From Daejeonella oryzae DSM 19973 (GTDB taxonomy: Bacteria; Bacteroidota; Bacteroidia; Sphingobacteriales; Sphingobacteriaceae), in NCBI RefSeq assembly GCF_000422945.1, contig NZ_AUHA01000003.1, forward strand, positions 1 to 64,000: DNA of 64,000 bases. Reading direction: 5' to 3'. The notes under the pieces are model-generated. The model saw only the letters and a program-made list of their open reading frames with translations, ran no database searches and had not been told where the DNA came from. Shown here one piece after another: positions 7,964 through 17,874 of this stretch. Each line of letters opens with the position of its first letter. Within the stretch, counting starts at the first letter, position 1. The position numbers were made by a program, and so were the translations under genes.

Positions 7964-8449
7964 TTAGCGTTTAATGTAGCTGATGAATGAATAGGCGTAC
8001 GCGTTTTTCTCGTCTTTCTGATGTTCGGTTTTGTCTTCTTCTTTCCAGATGTTCGGGTCTATTTCCGGAAAAAAAGTGTCTGCATCAAAAACTTCATGGA
8101 TGCGGGTGAAATATAATTTAGTGGCTAATGCCAGTGACTGGTTAAATATCTGCGAGCCGCCGATAATAAATACCTGCTCGCCGGCCGGGCAAAGTTGTAA
8201 TGCTTCTTCAAGCGAGTTGACAAGTTCTGCACCTTCAATTTTGAGATCGCTCTGTCTTGTGATTACAATGTTCCTTCGGTTTGGAAGCGGTTTGCCTATA
8301 GAATCAAACGTTTTCCGTCCCATTATTATTGGATGCCCGGTAGTCAGGTTTTTAAAATGTTTTAAATCTGCGGGTAAATGCCAGGGCAACTGGTTGTTTT
8401 TGCCAATGCCATTATTTTCATCAGCAGCAACAATTATAGATAAGTTCAT
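7964..8449 (-). CDS. folA: Dihydrofolate reductase
   Basis: This 161-residue enzyme reduces dihydrofolate to tetrahydrofolate with NADPH, restoring the cofactor oxidised by thymidylate synthase. The N-terminus shows the family signature NGIGKNNQLPWHLPADLKHF with the catalytic acidic residue (D27 type), then the NADPH-binding GRKTFDSIGKPLPNRRNIV segment and IIGGSQIF. Length is normal for bacterial DHFR. It follows thyA in the same direction after 78 bases, and the two enzymes act in one cycle, so joint transcription is likely. Confidence 0.96.
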   Translation of the reverse strand: MNLSIIVAADENNGIGKNNQLPWHLPADLKHFKNLTTGHPIIMGRKTFDSIGKPLPNRRNIVITRQSDLKIEGAELVNSLEEALQLCPAGEQVFIIGGSQIFNQSLALATKLYFTRIHEVFDADTFFPEIDPNIWKEEDKTEHQKDEKNAYAYSFISYIKR

Positions 8450-8527
8450 TTTTTATAATTAGTACCAATTAAAAATACGGGGTATTTCGTATAGGCATCC
8501 GTTCTTAATTTTTCTGCTTCTTAATTA

Positions 8528-9322
8528 TTATACGGCAACCTGGGCTTTGATATGCGGGTGCGGATCATAATTTTCAATGGTGAAATCCTCAAACGTAAAA
8601 TCAAAAATATCCTTAACCTCCGGGTTCAATTTAATTTGAGGGAGTTTCCGGGTTTCGCGGCTCAACTGAAGTTTAGCCTGCTCTAAATGATTGTTGTATA
8701 AATGAGCATCGCCAAGGGTATGAATAAATTCACCGGCCTGCAATCCGCAAACCTGCGCCACCATTAAGGTTAATAAAGCATAGGAAGCGATGTTGAAGGG
8801 AACGCCCAGAAATATATCGGCGCTGCGCTGATATAACTGGCAGCTCAGTTTTCCGTCGGCCACATAAAACTGGAAGAAACAATGGCAGGGCGGAAGGGCC
8901 ATGTTTTCTATTTCGGCCACGTTCCAGGCAGAAACAATCAGCCTGCGTGAATCCGGATTTGTTTTAATCTGGTGAATGACCTGGCTGATCTGGTCTATAT
9001 GTCTTCCGTCGGCAGTTGGCCATGATCTCCATTGCGAACCGTAAACAGGTCCCAGTTCTCCGTTTTCATCAGCCCACTCGTTCCAGATACTAACACCGTT
9101 TTCTGTCAGATACTGAATATTGGTATCGCCTTTTAAAAACCAGATCAGTTCATGGATGATAGATCGAAGGTGAACTTTTTTGGTAGTAAGCATGGGGAAA
9201 CCTTCCTGTAAATCAAACCGCATCTGATGTCCAAATACGCTGATGGTTCCGGTTCCGGTGCGGTCATGCTTTTGTGTTCCCTTATCCAGCACATGCTGCA
9301 TCAGGTCTAGATACTGTTTCAT
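8528..9322 (-). CDS. thyA: Thymidylate synthase
   Basis: This 264-residue enzyme methylates dUMP to dTMP using methylene-tetrahydrofolate. The active-site cysteine is C146 in [13 protein letters not shown], the phosphate-binding arginine lies in RTGTGT (about 21-26), and the dUMP-binding segment [17 protein letters not shown] is intact. The end [11 protein letters not shown] is the usual C-terminal tail that closes over the active site. Length equals that of E. coli ThyA. It lies upstream of folA on the same strand and diverges from ispE across an 83-base gap. Confidence 0.97.
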   Translation of the reverse strand: MKQYLDLMQHVLDKGTQKHDRTGTGTISVFGHQMRFDLQEGFPMLTTKKVHLRSIIHELIWFLKGDTNIQYLTENGVSIWNEWADENGELGPVYGSQWRSWPTADGRHIDQISQVIHQIKTNPDSRRLIVSAWNVAEIENMALPPCHCFFQFYVADGKLSCQLYQRSADIFLGVPFNIASYALLTLMVAQVCGLQAGEFIHTLGDAHLYNNHLEQAKLQLSRETRKLPQIKLNPEVKDIFDFTFEDFTIENYDPHPHIKAQVAV

Positions 9323-9330
9323 TGATTATT

Positions 9331-9363
9331 CTAAGGTGTACAAATTAAATAAATGTATTTTTG
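9331..9363 (+). promoter_or_regulatory. Candidate promoter of ispE
   Basis: TATTTTTG at 9356-9363 fits the Bacteroidota -7 box TAnnTTTG. ATTG at 9331-9334 is a near match to the TTTG -33 box, with 21 bases between them. The transcript would start near 9370, some 35 bases before the ispE start codon. Confidence 0.5.
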
Positions 9364-9405
9364 GCATCCTACTAATGTGCAAAATTACGAACATGTTCAG
9401 AACTC

Positions 9406-10209
9406 ATGATCTTATTTCCAAACGCTAAGATTAACATCGGGCTAAATATACTTAATCGTCGACCCGATGGTTACCATAATCTGCAAACAATATTTTATCC
9501 GGTTGCCATAAAAGATGTTCTGGAAGTGGTGGAATCAGCACAGCTGCAATTCAGTTCTTCGGGAATACGCATCCCCGGAAATGCAGAAGAAAATTTATGC
9601 CTGAAAGTGTATCATCTGCTTTCGCAGGATTTTAACCTGAATCCGGTACATATTCATTTGCATAAAAATATTCCAATTGGTGCGGGCCTTGGCGGAGGCT
9701 CGGCGGATGCCGCATTTCTCATCCGCCTGATCAACCAAAAGTTCAGTCTTGGAATTTCTAATGAAGGAATGGAAAATTATGCCCGGCAGCTTGGCGCTGA
9801 CTGTGCATTTTTTATTCAGAATAAACCAGTTGTTGCTTATGAAAAAGGCGACCAGTTTTTACCTGTGAACCTTGATCTTGGAAAATATTTTATGGTTGTG
9901 GTGATGCCCGAAATTCATGTTTCTACCGCTGATGCATATTCGGGAGTTGTTCAAAATAATTTTTCTGTGCCTCTGGAAGAGTTAATTCACTTACCCCTAA
10001 CAGAATGGAAAAATCACATCAGGAATGATTTTGAAAAGTCTGTTTTTTCAAAATTTCCGGATATTAAAAAAGTGAAAGATCATTTATATGAACGCGGAGC
10101 CATTTACTCGTCCATGAGCGGGAGCGGAGCTTCGGTATACGGAATCTTTGAAAAGGAACTGAAATTGCCGGAGCTGGAACGCAACAATCTGGTTTTTTAC
10201 GGAGTTTAA
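9406..10209 (+). CDS. ispE: 4-diphosphocytidyl-2-C-methyl-D-erythritol kinase
   Basis: This 267-residue GHMP kinase phosphorylates CDP-ME in the non-mevalonate (MEP) isoprenoid pathway. The N-terminus FPNAKINIGLNIL has the conserved lysine (K8), the ATP-binding loop PIGAGLGGGSADAAF is at about 90-104, and GADCAFF supplies the catalytic aspartate. The C-terminal SGSGASVYGIF loop is also typical. The start at 9406 places the conserved lysine where the family has it. A polyprenyl diphosphate synthase elsewhere in the window (60644) would use products of this pathway. Confidence 0.95.
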   Translation: MILFPNAKINIGLNILNRRPDGYHNLQTIFYPVAIKDVLEVVESAQLQFSSSGIRIPGNAEENLCLKVYHLLSQDFNLNPVHIHLHKNIPIGAGLGGGSADAAFLIRLINQKFSLGISNEGMENYARQLGADCAFFIQNKPVVAYEKGDQFLPVNLDLGKYFMVVVMPEIHVSTADAYSGVVQNNFSVPLEELIHLPLTEWKNHIRNDFEKSVFSKFPDIKKVKDHLYERGAIYSSMSGSGASVYGIFEKELKLPELERNNLVFYGV

Positions 10210-10233
10210 TATAGCTTTTCCGTGTTTTAGAGT

Positions 10234-10782
10234 TTAGTTTAATTTTTTCTGCTCTAACTGCGGAAGTAACCAGTCGGTTAATTTTCCTTCTTTCTCCAGA
10301 ATTACCACTTTTTCGATCAGCGGATCTTTTTCCAGATTATTTAAATTTAACTGATAGTCTTTTACTAAATGGGCTATGCCCGCAATATTGGCCGGAACTA
10401 AATTTTTATCCCCAAGATGTTCTAATTGATACTGTGCATACCCAAACATAAAGCTTAAAAGGAGATCGGCATTTTTGCTGGATAATTTCATGATGTACGG
10501 CTCGATGATGATATTCACATACGGACTGCCGTAAATCCATTTAACCAGGAAATCCTCTGCTTTACGACGTTCTTCCGGATTGAAAGTTCGGGGATGTTCA
10601 GCCAGCCAGTTAATACATTTTAAAACATCGCTTTCATATTGCCTGAAATCTGATGTGCTGTTTAGCGAATAATTACGGGGCGCAATGTCTTGTGCATAAA
10701 CCCGGCTGCTGCCTGCAAGCAGCATGAATAGCAGGCAGAATTTTAAACTATTAATCTTAACGGATGTAATCCCGATCTTCAT
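10234..10782 (-). CDS. Exported protein of unknown function
   Basis: This 182-residue protein has a signal peptide (hydrophobic 13-24, likely cleavage after VYAQ near residue 31) and a mostly helical mature part. I do not recognise a domain. It overlaps the end of the upstream LapA-like gene by 26 bases, so the two are probably translated together. The mature part is acidic to neutral and has no cysteine cluster or obvious catalytic motif. A periplasmic role is inferred only from the signal peptide. Confidence 0.75.
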   Translation of the reverse strand: MKIGITSVKINSLKFCLLFMLLAGSSRVYAQDIAPRNYSLNSTSDFRQYESDVLKCINWLAEHPRTFNPEERRKAEDFLVKWIYGSPYVNIIIEPYIMKLSSKNADLLLSFMFGYAQYQLEHLGDKNLVPANIAGIAHLVKDYQLNLNNLEKDPLIEKVVILEKEGKLTDWLLPQLEQKKLN

Positions 10783-11059
10783 CGCTTAAGTAATTGCCAT
10801 TTTCTGAAATTGTTTCACTTGAATCTTTAAACGTAGCGGGATGCCGGTCTGATGAGTCCATGTGTTCAAGTTCTTTTTTACGCGGCCTTCCCAATAAGTA
10901 ACCAACAATAAGTCCCATGGTAAAAATAACGCCAAGCACAGCTAATTTAGGGACACTGGCATCACCGAAGATCCAAAAGTTTACCTCATCGGTATTCTTC
11001 ATCAGGATAATGGTTACGAGGGCAGAAATGATAATTATAAAAATGGTTTTTGCGTTCAT
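10757..11059 (-). CDS. LapA-like (DUF1049) small membrane protein
   Basis: This 100-residue protein has two membrane helices (about 4-20 and 37-57) around a short loop with MKNTDEVNFWIFG, the pattern of the LapA/DUF1049 domain. A basic stop-transfer segment GRPRKKE and a polar acidic tail follow. LapA proteins are linked to envelope and lipopolysaccharide assembly in proteobacteria; the role here is unknown. It begins 8 bases after the stop of the large upstream envelope gene and overlaps the next gene, which suggests a three-gene transcript. Confidence 0.75.
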   Translation of the reverse strand: MNAKTIFIIIISALVTIILMKNTDEVNFWIFGDASVPKLAVLGVIFTMGLIVGYLLGRPRKKELEHMDSSDRHPATFKDSSETISENGNYLSDEDRDYIR

Positions 11060-11067
11060 AAATTTCT

Positions 11068-13920
11068 TTAGTAGCTGTATGTAAAGCTCATTTCGAATAT
11101 CGGATTTTTAGCAGGTTTTTCATTAACTAAAATAAATTTCCCCCCAAGGGCGAAATTAGGAAGGTAAAAGCGCAGCAGATTCATGTCGGCCTGTAATTCG
11201 GCTCCGTAAGTTCGTGGTGCAAAAGTCCTGCCTCTGCCCACATTTTCGAAATCGCTGAACAGGCCGCCACGAAATCTCTTGATATAGGCTAAGGTTCCAA
11301 TCTCCCAGTCGGGGTAAAATAGCGGAAAGCGATAATTTAATAGCAGCGTGCTTTCCAGATTTCTGGTTGGCGTTAAATTGTTATAGCCGCTCACTCTCGG
11401 AATGTCAACCGTCAGATCATAGGCTCCGCTGTTGATCTGGTAATTTAAGCGGGCCTGTACCGAATGGTTTTGAAAGAATCCCGGAGCATAAAACAGGCTT
11501 CGAAAACTAAAAATGTCTCCATCAATATTTTCGAATGGAAAGTGCTGGTACGTGAAGCTGAAGTTTTGACCCCATTCGGGAGCCAGATCCCTTGCACTTC
11601 TGCGGCTGTTCCGGTTTAAATAAAGCTGGTATTTCATCGGGAATTTTAAAATGCTTCTGAAATCACCCGGCCTGTTTTCAATACTGTATCTTGATGTATA
11701 GCTGCTCGAGGTATTTAATCCAAAACTGTAAGTCTGATTAAGCTGATTAAATAAAAAAGGAACACTTATTTCAATTTCTGTAAGATGTTCTCTCCAGTTT
11801 ACCGGAATAAAAACAACCTGATTGTTGATTTGCTGACGGGAATAAGAGAGTCTTGCCTGATTGATGTATCTGACATCCAGAACAGGATAAAACCTCTTAT
11901 AAGTGAATCCTGTTAAAAACTCACTTTTATTCAGCTCATTGTTAAACTGGTATCCGGCATAAAAATCAAGTGTGTTCAGCTTATTATTCGATTTTATTTT
12001 TAAGCCTATGGTCGGATCATCCGGATCTGATGCATCGGTTATGAGAGCAAGACTGTGAAAATAAAACAGGTTTGTAAGCTCTTTATATGGTTTTGAAGTA
12101 TAGGTTAATGATGGGATGGAGTCAAATACATTTCCATAATTTTCCTGCTTTGCTAAAGGCTGGGCATAATTGATAAAATGGTTAGAGAGTTCTGATGCAG
12201 CAACGCCCTGTTCGTTTCCAAATTTTATGCTGGCAACATCATGCCCGCTTACCTGATAATTATTAAACAGGATCTGATCTGATGCAGAATCGTAAGATGG
12301 ATTATAAGCGCCATATTCGGAGAAAGTAAGCTGAAAAATAATCCTGCTTTGGCGGTCGAACCGATAAATATTATCTATCCCGTTATAATGGGCTCTAAAC
12401 AAAATCTGATTTTCTGCATATTTTGGATTGGATATGAGTTGGGATTGCGGAGGTAAAAGCTCCGTTATCTTCCCATTTTCCTTTCTGATTTCGGCTAAGG
12501 TTATTCCTGATTTATTTACCGCTGTAAAAACTATTCGACTGTTGTCTGCGCTATAAGACGGAAATTGAAGGTTATAATTCAGATCATTTGGATATTGCTT
12601 GATTTCCTCACCTGTTTCGGCATTTAGTTCTACAATATTCATTTTGTTGTCGAGCGATAATTTTACGGCAACAATACTTTTACCATCGGAGCTTAAAGAA
12701 GGAGAGAAGAGCCTGCTCTTATGACTTAGCTGTTTAAATTTTTTTGAAGCGATATCATAAATATTAATTACGCTGAATGACCGCTTCTGAAATCGTTTGT
12801 CGTAACGGAACTCGTCCCAAACAATTTTTCCTGCAGCGTAATTAAAATTGGGCTGTTCCTGGTAACCGATTTTTAAAATATTTTTTTCTTTTCCATCAGC
12901 ATCAATCTGAACTATAACCGGAGCTATGGCCAGGCCTTGTTTTAAAACTAAAATTTTTCCCGGTCCGAAAATCTGCGGAAAATAATAATCTGCAGGAGTC
13001 TGATCTTTTCTAATATTCAGCACATCGTATTTTTGATGCCGCGTTTTTTGTGATTGATTTTGCCAAAGTTGCCGGAGTTCTGAAACTGTAGAATCGTGGA
13101 AATTTTTGCTGTTCATCCCGCTCAGTTTTTTAAGCGAATTGCTCAGGCTGTAGGGCCGAAAGGGATTGCGTTTGATCCGGGTTAAAATACTGTCGATCGA
13201 TCCTTTGCCATAGTCGCGTCTTAGTTTGCTGGTCATGAAATATCCAAGCTGATAATATCCGGGTGACCGGTCTTTAACGGATCCAAAATAATTTTTAGAA
13301 TAGCTGTAGTCTTTACCGCTTAGTGTATTTGTTCTTAAAACTAATTCCCATTCCGGCAGCCTTCCACGACCTGCATTTGTAAGTGCAGTTTCAATGCCAA
13401 CTGCATCGCCTTCATAAAACCACGGGGGTAAGGTGATGCCAAATATTGCCAGTGCCAGCTCTTCAAATAAGGGCGCCTTAAACCTACTTGTCAGCTTTTC
13501 AAATTGTACCACATGCCTGAGTTCATGAACTGCCAGACTGTTGAGCCAATCCTGGTAATCGAACGATTGCGGGGGAGGGGTAAAGAACTCAGAACGGCGG
13601 GGTGCCATCTGTACAAAACCGTTTGATTCTGTTCCCTGGTTTTGCAGAATGATCGAAATTTTCCTGGGCTCTTTGGACAAGCTGCTGCTAACTTTTGAGA
13701 TGATTTCTTCCAGGGTATTGGCCATGCGTTGTGCATCCACTTCAAGTCCTGCGGGGTAAATAATCTGAAAGTGGCTGGTGTTAATTTGAAGGAATTTAAT
13801 TGAAGGTGGGTTCTGTTCACTACCGAATAACTGTCCGAATGCTGTTTGTGAATTTATACATAAAGTGAATATTATAATAGTACTGATAATTAGTGTTTTA
13901 AAATTATAATTAAATGTCAT
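11068..13920 (-). CDS. Exported gluzincin-like metallopeptidase with propeller-like and beta-barrel-like regions
   Basis: This 950-residue protein has a signal peptide (about 8-29, cleaved near AFGQ). A peptidase-MA-like region follows: H132-E-L-R-H136 is a zinc HExxH motif, and WFYEGDA supplies a candidate third ligand, E170. Residues about 300-570 contain TolB-like repeats of the type SADNSRIVF and SSDGKSIVAV, suggesting a beta propeller. The last 300 or so residues are rich in alternating aromatic strands and end in SFTYSY, as outer-membrane barrels do. The combination suggests a cell-surface protease or an assembly factor. Substrate is unknown. It heads an apparent operon with the LapA-like gene. 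Confidence 0.75.
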   Translation of the reverse strand: MTFNYNFKTLIISTIIIFTLCINSQTAFGQLFGSEQNPPSIKFLQINTSHFQIIYPAGLEVDAQRMANTLEEIISKVSSSLSKEPRKISIILQNQGTESNGFVQMAPRRSEFFTPPPQSFDYQDWLNSLAVHELRHVVQFEKLTSRFKAPLFEELALAIFGITLPPWFYEGDAVGIETALTNAGRGRLPEWELVLRTNTLSGKDYSYSKNYFGSVKDRSPGYYQLGYFMTSKLRRDYGKGSIDSILTRIKRNPFRPYSLSNSLKKLSGMNSKNFHDSTVSELRQLWQNQSQKTRHQKYDVLNIRKDQTPADYYFPQIFGPGKILVLKQGLAIAPVIVQIDADGKEKNILKIGYQEQPNFNYAAGKIVWDEFRYDKRFQKRSFSVINIYDIASKKFKQLSHKSRLFSPSLSSDGKSIVAVKLSLDNKMNIVELNAETGEEIKQYPNDLNYNLQFPSYSADNSRIVFTAVNKSGITLAEIRKENGKITELLPPQSQLISNPKYAENQILFRAHYNGIDNIYRFDRQSRIIFQLTFSEYGAYNPSYDSASDQILFNNYQVSGHDVASIKFGNEQGVAASELSNHFINYAQPLAKQENYGNVFDSIPSLTYTSKPYKELTNLFYFHSLALITDASDPDDPTIGLKIKSNNKLNTLDFYAGYQFNNELNKSEFLTGFTYKRFYPVLDVRYINQARLSYSRQQINNQVVFIPVNWREHLTEIEISVPFLFNQLNQTYSFGLNTSSSYTSRYSIENRPGDFRSILKFPMKYQLYLNRNSRRSARDLAPEWGQNFSFTYQHFPFENIDGDIFSFRSLFYAPGFFQNHSVQARLNYQINSGAYDLTVDIPRVSGYNNLTPTRNLESTLLLNYRFPLFYPDWEIGTLAYIKRFRGGLFSDFENVGRGRTFAPRTYGAELQADMNLLRFYLPNFALGGKFILVNEKPAKNPIFEMSFTYSY

Positions 13921-14581
13921 AAAAGCCTATTGCTAAATTTGTTAGTATTTCGTATGTAGATGTGGTCTTTTTATATGAAGTAAAAATCAAATATTTAAAT
14001 GTAAGTATCTGATTTTAAATAATTAATGCTAAACATACTATTAGATTTATTTTGATTTTATACTCATAAAATCATCTTTTTAACTGCAGAATTATCTTCA
14101 TATATAGTTATGATGTCTGATGCCAACCTGCATTTATTATTATACTAAGTAAGGTATTTTAAATCAATCCTGAGTATGCTGAACATAAATTTTCAGCGGG
14201 ATTTCTATCATCAAAGCAGCTTTTAAAATCTCTCTATCCCTTAACCGGATTTACCGAATTGAGGTTCCTTTGAGTTAAAAAATTACCGGTAAATCCAGGA
14301 AGTGTTTTATATCCACAGAGCATATTTCTGTTGCTCAAATTTGACGGGCTAGCTGAACTTTAAGCAGATAATTTTGCAATCCATCAGGGTAGGAAAATTT
14401 ATAGGGATTTTGACTTTATAGCCGATCACTGGGAAGTGACAAAATTGCAAATTGTAAATGCCTTCTGATTTCAATTTGATTAATCCTGAAGATTAATCAT
14501 TAGTTTTAAAAACCTGATTTACGGGATAGTTACTGATAAGTAATTGATCAGTTCTATTTTGACCTTAGTGTATAAGTGTGG
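13921..14581. other. Gene-free stretch of 661 bases
   Basis: I find no credible coding region here. It lies between the start of the large peptidase-like gene and the end of the EamA transporter gene, both on the minus strand, so it must hold the promoter of the former. Two copies of the 8-bp palindrome GATTAATC (14478-14485 and 14491-14498) and a short inverted repeat (ACTGAT 14532-14537 with ATCAGT 14547-14552) are the only local structures I noted. No terminator with a T-run is evident for the transporter. Confidence 0.5.
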
Positions 14582-15505
14582 TTAAACAACAGGCAGGTTT
14601 TTCTTGAGTCTCCTCTTTTGAATTTGATGTTTTATCAGCGGAAAAACAAAAATTGAGGTCAGTACAATTACAGCTCCGGCATAAAATCCAGGAGTCATTT
14701 GTTCTCTTTTCCCGAAAAATAACCATGCTAAAATGATTCCGTATACAGGCTCAAGATTGGTGATTAACGCTACTCTGAAGGCACTTAATTCTTTCATTAC
14801 TTCCACCCCTGCAACGTATGCAATAGAGGTGCAAATAGTTCCCAGAATCAGCAGATATCCGAGGTCGGCCATGCTGAGTCTCATGCCGCTGTCAAAGCCT
14901 TCGGTAAACAGCATGAAGATAGAAACCCAGACCCATGCACCAATTAATTCATAAAAACTGATTATCGGAGCGGGACGATTTTTAACCTGTTTGGAGTTAA
15001 TAATTGAAAAAAGACTGGCACAAAGGGCGCTTAAAAGTCCACAGATAATGCCAAATGAATACTGGGATTCGAATCTGAAAATGAGAAAAATTCCGCAGAT
15101 GATTAAAAAACCGGTTAGTATTTCAAGTTTAGAAATTCTTTGCTTTTTAAGAAGGGGCTCTAAAATGGCTGTAAAAAGGGTTAGAGAAGACAGGCACACG
15201 AGTGCAACAGACACTGTAGATGACTTTATAGATTGAAAAAACAAGATCCAATGCGCTCCTACAATTGCACCGGTAAAAAATAATTTTATAAACGTTTCTG
15301 AGTTTACTTTAAAACTGGTTTTAGTGGTTTTGAAGTATATAAACAGTGTTATAAAAGCTATCAATACCCTGTACCAAACCAAATGCGTGGCAGAAATAGA
15401 TATCAGGGCACCCAATATGCCCGTAAAACCCCAAACCAATACTGTTAAATGAAGGATTACAAGGTTGCGTTTAACTGCTGAACTGCCTGAGAAATTTTGA
15501 CGCAT
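14582..15505 (-). CDS. EamA-family (DMT) transporter
   Basis: This 307-residue inner-membrane protein has about ten hydrophobic helices arranged as two EamA repeats, each of five. The first repeat begins with LVWGFTGILGALI and the second with GIICGLLSALCASLFSI; LEPVYGIILAWLFFGKRE is the conserved last-helix motif. The family exports metabolites and amino acids, but the substrate cannot be read from sequence. It lies 6 bases after the LptF/G-type gene and probably shares its transcript. Confidence 0.88.
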   Translation of the reverse strand: MRQNFSGSSAVKRNLVILHLTVLVWGFTGILGALISISATHLVWYRVLIAFITLFIYFKTTKTSFKVNSETFIKLFFTGAIVGAHWILFFQSIKSSTVSVALVCLSSLTLFTAILEPLLKKQRISKLEILTGFLIICGIFLIFRFESQYSFGIICGLLSALCASLFSIINSKQVKNRPAPIISFYELIGAWVWVSIFMLFTEGFDSGMRLSMADLGYLLILGTICTSIAYVAGVEVMKELSAFRVALITNLEPVYGIILAWLFFGKREQMTPGFYAGAVIVLTSIFVFPLIKHQIQKRRLKKNLPVV

Positions 15506-15511
15506 GAAGAA

Positions 15512-16591
15512 TTATTTTGGGGCCTTTATCAGTAGATAAATTCCCACAAGACCGAATATTAAGTTGGGAATAATGACTGCAATTAAAGGTGGAAGGCCCC
15601 CTTTTAAAGCAAACATGGTTGAAAATTGTATAAACAAGATGTAAGCAAAACTCAGGAAAATCCCAATTCCTAAAGGCAATCCAATGCCGCCTCTAACTTT
15701 ACGTGATGACAGAGAAACGCCCATCAGAGTTAGCACAAATGCAGATAAAGGATAAACAAATCGTTTGTATTTTTCGAGCTGAAGCCTTACAATTACTCCT
15801 GTGCCACGCGTTTCCTCTTTTTCAATCCGATCGTTCAGTTCACGCATATTCATGGCCTCATAAATATTATCGTAAATTTCAAAATCTTTAGGCCTGATAT
15901 CCAGCGTGGTATCTTTACTCACCCCATAGGTCATACTCTCTTTCAGCCCGTCAATTTTGCGGATCGAATAGTTATCGATGATCCATTTTTTCTTCACAGA
16001 ATCCCATGCTATCCTGTCGGCAACCAGCTTTTCTTTTAACTCGTCGCCGCTAAATTTATCCAGGGTAAACTTGTATCCTATACGTTGAGAATTATCAAAG
16101 TTTTCGATATAAACATAGCTGTCTTTATCAATCTGCATATGGGTAAACATCCTTGAATTATCCTTTTTGGGATTGATGTATTTATTTTCGAAATCAACTT
16201 TTAAGCGATTGGTTTCAGGAATAATAAACAGATTGAAAATTAAAGTTACCACAAAAATGAATGTGGATGAGATGAGGTAGGGCCATAAAAACCGCTTAAA
16301 ACTAACTCCGCCGCTTAATATTGGAACTATTTCAGTTTGATCGGCCATTTTTGCAGTGAATAATATAACTGCAATAAAATTGATTAAAGGAGAGAGGAAG
16401 TTCAGATAAAACGGAATAAATCCCGCATAATATTCAAAGATGATTTTGTTTAAAGGTGCATTATGCTTTAAAAAATCATCCAGTTTTTCAGAAACATCGA
16501 AAACGACAATTATAATAGTAAAAATCCCGAGCGTAAATATAAACGTGCCCAGGTATTTTTTTATAATATACCAATCAATGATCTTAATCAT
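15512..16591 (-). CDS. LptF/LptG-family permease
   Basis: This 359-residue protein has the YjgP/YjgQ layout: a membrane helix at the start with IIKKYLGTFIFTLGIF, two more helices to about residue 110, a large periplasmic beta domain (about 125-270), and three C-terminal helices with SSRKVRGGIGLPLGIG. In the Lpt system such permeases extract lipopolysaccharide from the inner membrane with the LptB ATPase. Which of LptF or LptG it corresponds to cannot be decided here. It sits 6 bases after tgt in the same direction. Confidence 0.9.
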   Translation of the reverse strand: MIKIIDWYIIKKYLGTFIFTLGIFTIIIVVFDVSEKLDDFLKHNAPLNKIIFEYYAGFIPFYLNFLSPLINFIAVILFTAKMADQTEIVPILSGGVSFKRFLWPYLISSTFIFVVTLIFNLFIIPETNRLKVDFENKYINPKKDNSRMFTHMQIDKDSYVYIENFDNSQRIGYKFTLDKFSGDELKEKLVADRIAWDSVKKKWIIDNYSIRKIDGLKESMTYGVSKDTTLDIRPKDFEIYDNIYEAMNMRELNDRIEKEETRGTGVIVRLQLEKYKRFVYPLSAFVLTLMGVSLSSRKVRGGIGLPLGIGIFLSFAYILFIQFSTMFALKGGLPPLIAVIIPNLIFGLVGIYLLIKAPK

Positions 16592-16597
16592 GTTATT

Positions 16598-17728
16598 TTA
16601 TAAACGCTGAGATAATTGTTTAACCATTTTATTCTTCCATTCATAAAAATCGCCCGCAATAATTTTTTCCCGTGCTTCAGTAACCAACCATAAATAGAAA
16701 TGCAGGTTGTGTAAGGTAGCTATTTGAGAACCCAAAATCTCTTTAGAATGCACCAGATGACGAAGATACGCTTTGGTATAATTTTTATCGGCAAAAAGAT
16801 CACTGTCCTCTTCAAGAGCAGAAAAATCATTTTTCCATTTCTCATTGCGGATATTTATAAAGCCATTTCTGGTGAATAACATACCGTTTCGGGCATTTCG
16901 GGTAGGCATTACACAATCGAACATATCAATTCCAAGGGCGATATTTTCTAGAATATTAACCGGGGTTCCCACTCCCATCAGGTAACGCGGTTTATCCAAC
17001 GGAAGAATTTCACATACAATATCGGTCATGGCATACATTTCTTCTGCGGGCTCTCCAACCGATAAACCGCCAATTGCATTTCCTTCGCGTTCAAATGAAG
17101 CGATGACTTCGGCCGATCTTTTTCTAAGGTCTTTATAAACAGAGCCCTGTACAATAGGGAAAAGGGATTGGGAATAACCGTACTTCGGTTCGGTTTCATC
17201 AAAACGTGTGCAGCAGCGTTTCAGCCAGCGGTGTGTCATTTCGATGGATCGCCGTGCATACCCATATTCGCATGGATAGGGTGTACATTCATCAAAAGCC
17301 ATAATAATATCGGCACCAATAGTTCGCTGGGTATCCATTACATTTTCAGGAGTAAACAGATGTTTTGAACCATCTATATGCGATCTGAATGTTACACCCT
17401 CTTCTTTTATTTTGCGTACTTCGGATAATGAATATACCTGATAACCTCCGCTGTCTGTTAAAATGGGCTTATCCCATCCATTGAATTTATGTAATCCTCC
17501 GGCTTTTTCAAGTGTATCCAAACCGGGACGCAGATATAAATGGTACGTATTCCCCAAAATAATCTGGGCCTTTATATCATCTGCAAGTTCACGCTGATGA
17601 ACAGCTTTAACCGTTCCTGCGGTCCCCACAGGCATAAATATGGGTGTTTTTATTGTTCCGTGATCTGTAGTAATTTCACCTGCACGTGCTCTGGAAAATT
17701 TATCTGTAGCGTCTAATTTAAATTTCAT
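16598..17728 (-). CDS. tgt: tRNA-guanine transglycosylase
   Basis: This 376-residue enzyme exchanges guanine 34 for preQ1 in tRNAs with GUN anticodons during queuosine synthesis. The active-site aspartates are D92 in LTDSGGYQVYS and D271 in MFDCVMPTRNARNG. The QGSVYKDLR and GGLSVGE motifs for substrate binding are present. The usual zinc site CxCxxC is missing: the region 302-318 (FSALEEDSDLFADKNYT) has no cysteine, although the later histidine in TLHN (H340) remains. I recall other Bacteroidota enzymes of similar form, so this may be a lineage trait. It heads a likely operon with the LptF/G-type permease and the EamA transporter. Confidence 0.95.
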   Translation of the reverse strand: MKFKLDATDKFSRARAGEITTDHGTIKTPIFMPVGTAGTVKAVHQRELADDIKAQIILGNTYHLYLRPGLDTLEKAGGLHKFNGWDKPILTDSGGYQVYSLSEVRKIKEEGVTFRSHIDGSKHLFTPENVMDTQRTIGADIIMAFDECTPYPCEYGYARRSIEMTHRWLKRCCTRFDETEPKYGYSQSLFPIVQGSVYKDLRKRSAEVIASFEREGNAIGGLSVGEPAEEMYAMTDIVCEILPLDKPRYLMGVGTPVNILENIALGIDMFDCVMPTRNARNGMLFTRNGFINIRNEKWKNDFSALEEDSDLFADKNYTKAYLRHLVHSKEILGSQIATLHNLHFYLWLVTEAREKIIAGDFYEWKNKMVKQLSQRL

Positions 17729-17874
17729 TCTATATCCTTCTGAGGAACCGGCGCAAAAATAGGAAAATTTAAACCCTTACGCTCACTACTGTGCTTGCAA
17801 AACAGGACTTTAGGCGCTTTTAATTTATCAACAATGATAAATCTTTATTTAAAAATTAGAAATTTGCGATTCAC

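Noticed and set aside
14478-14498. Two GATTAATC palindromes as an operator
   Set aside because: They lie about 560 bases from the nearest start codon and are too short to rule out chance in AT-rich DNA.
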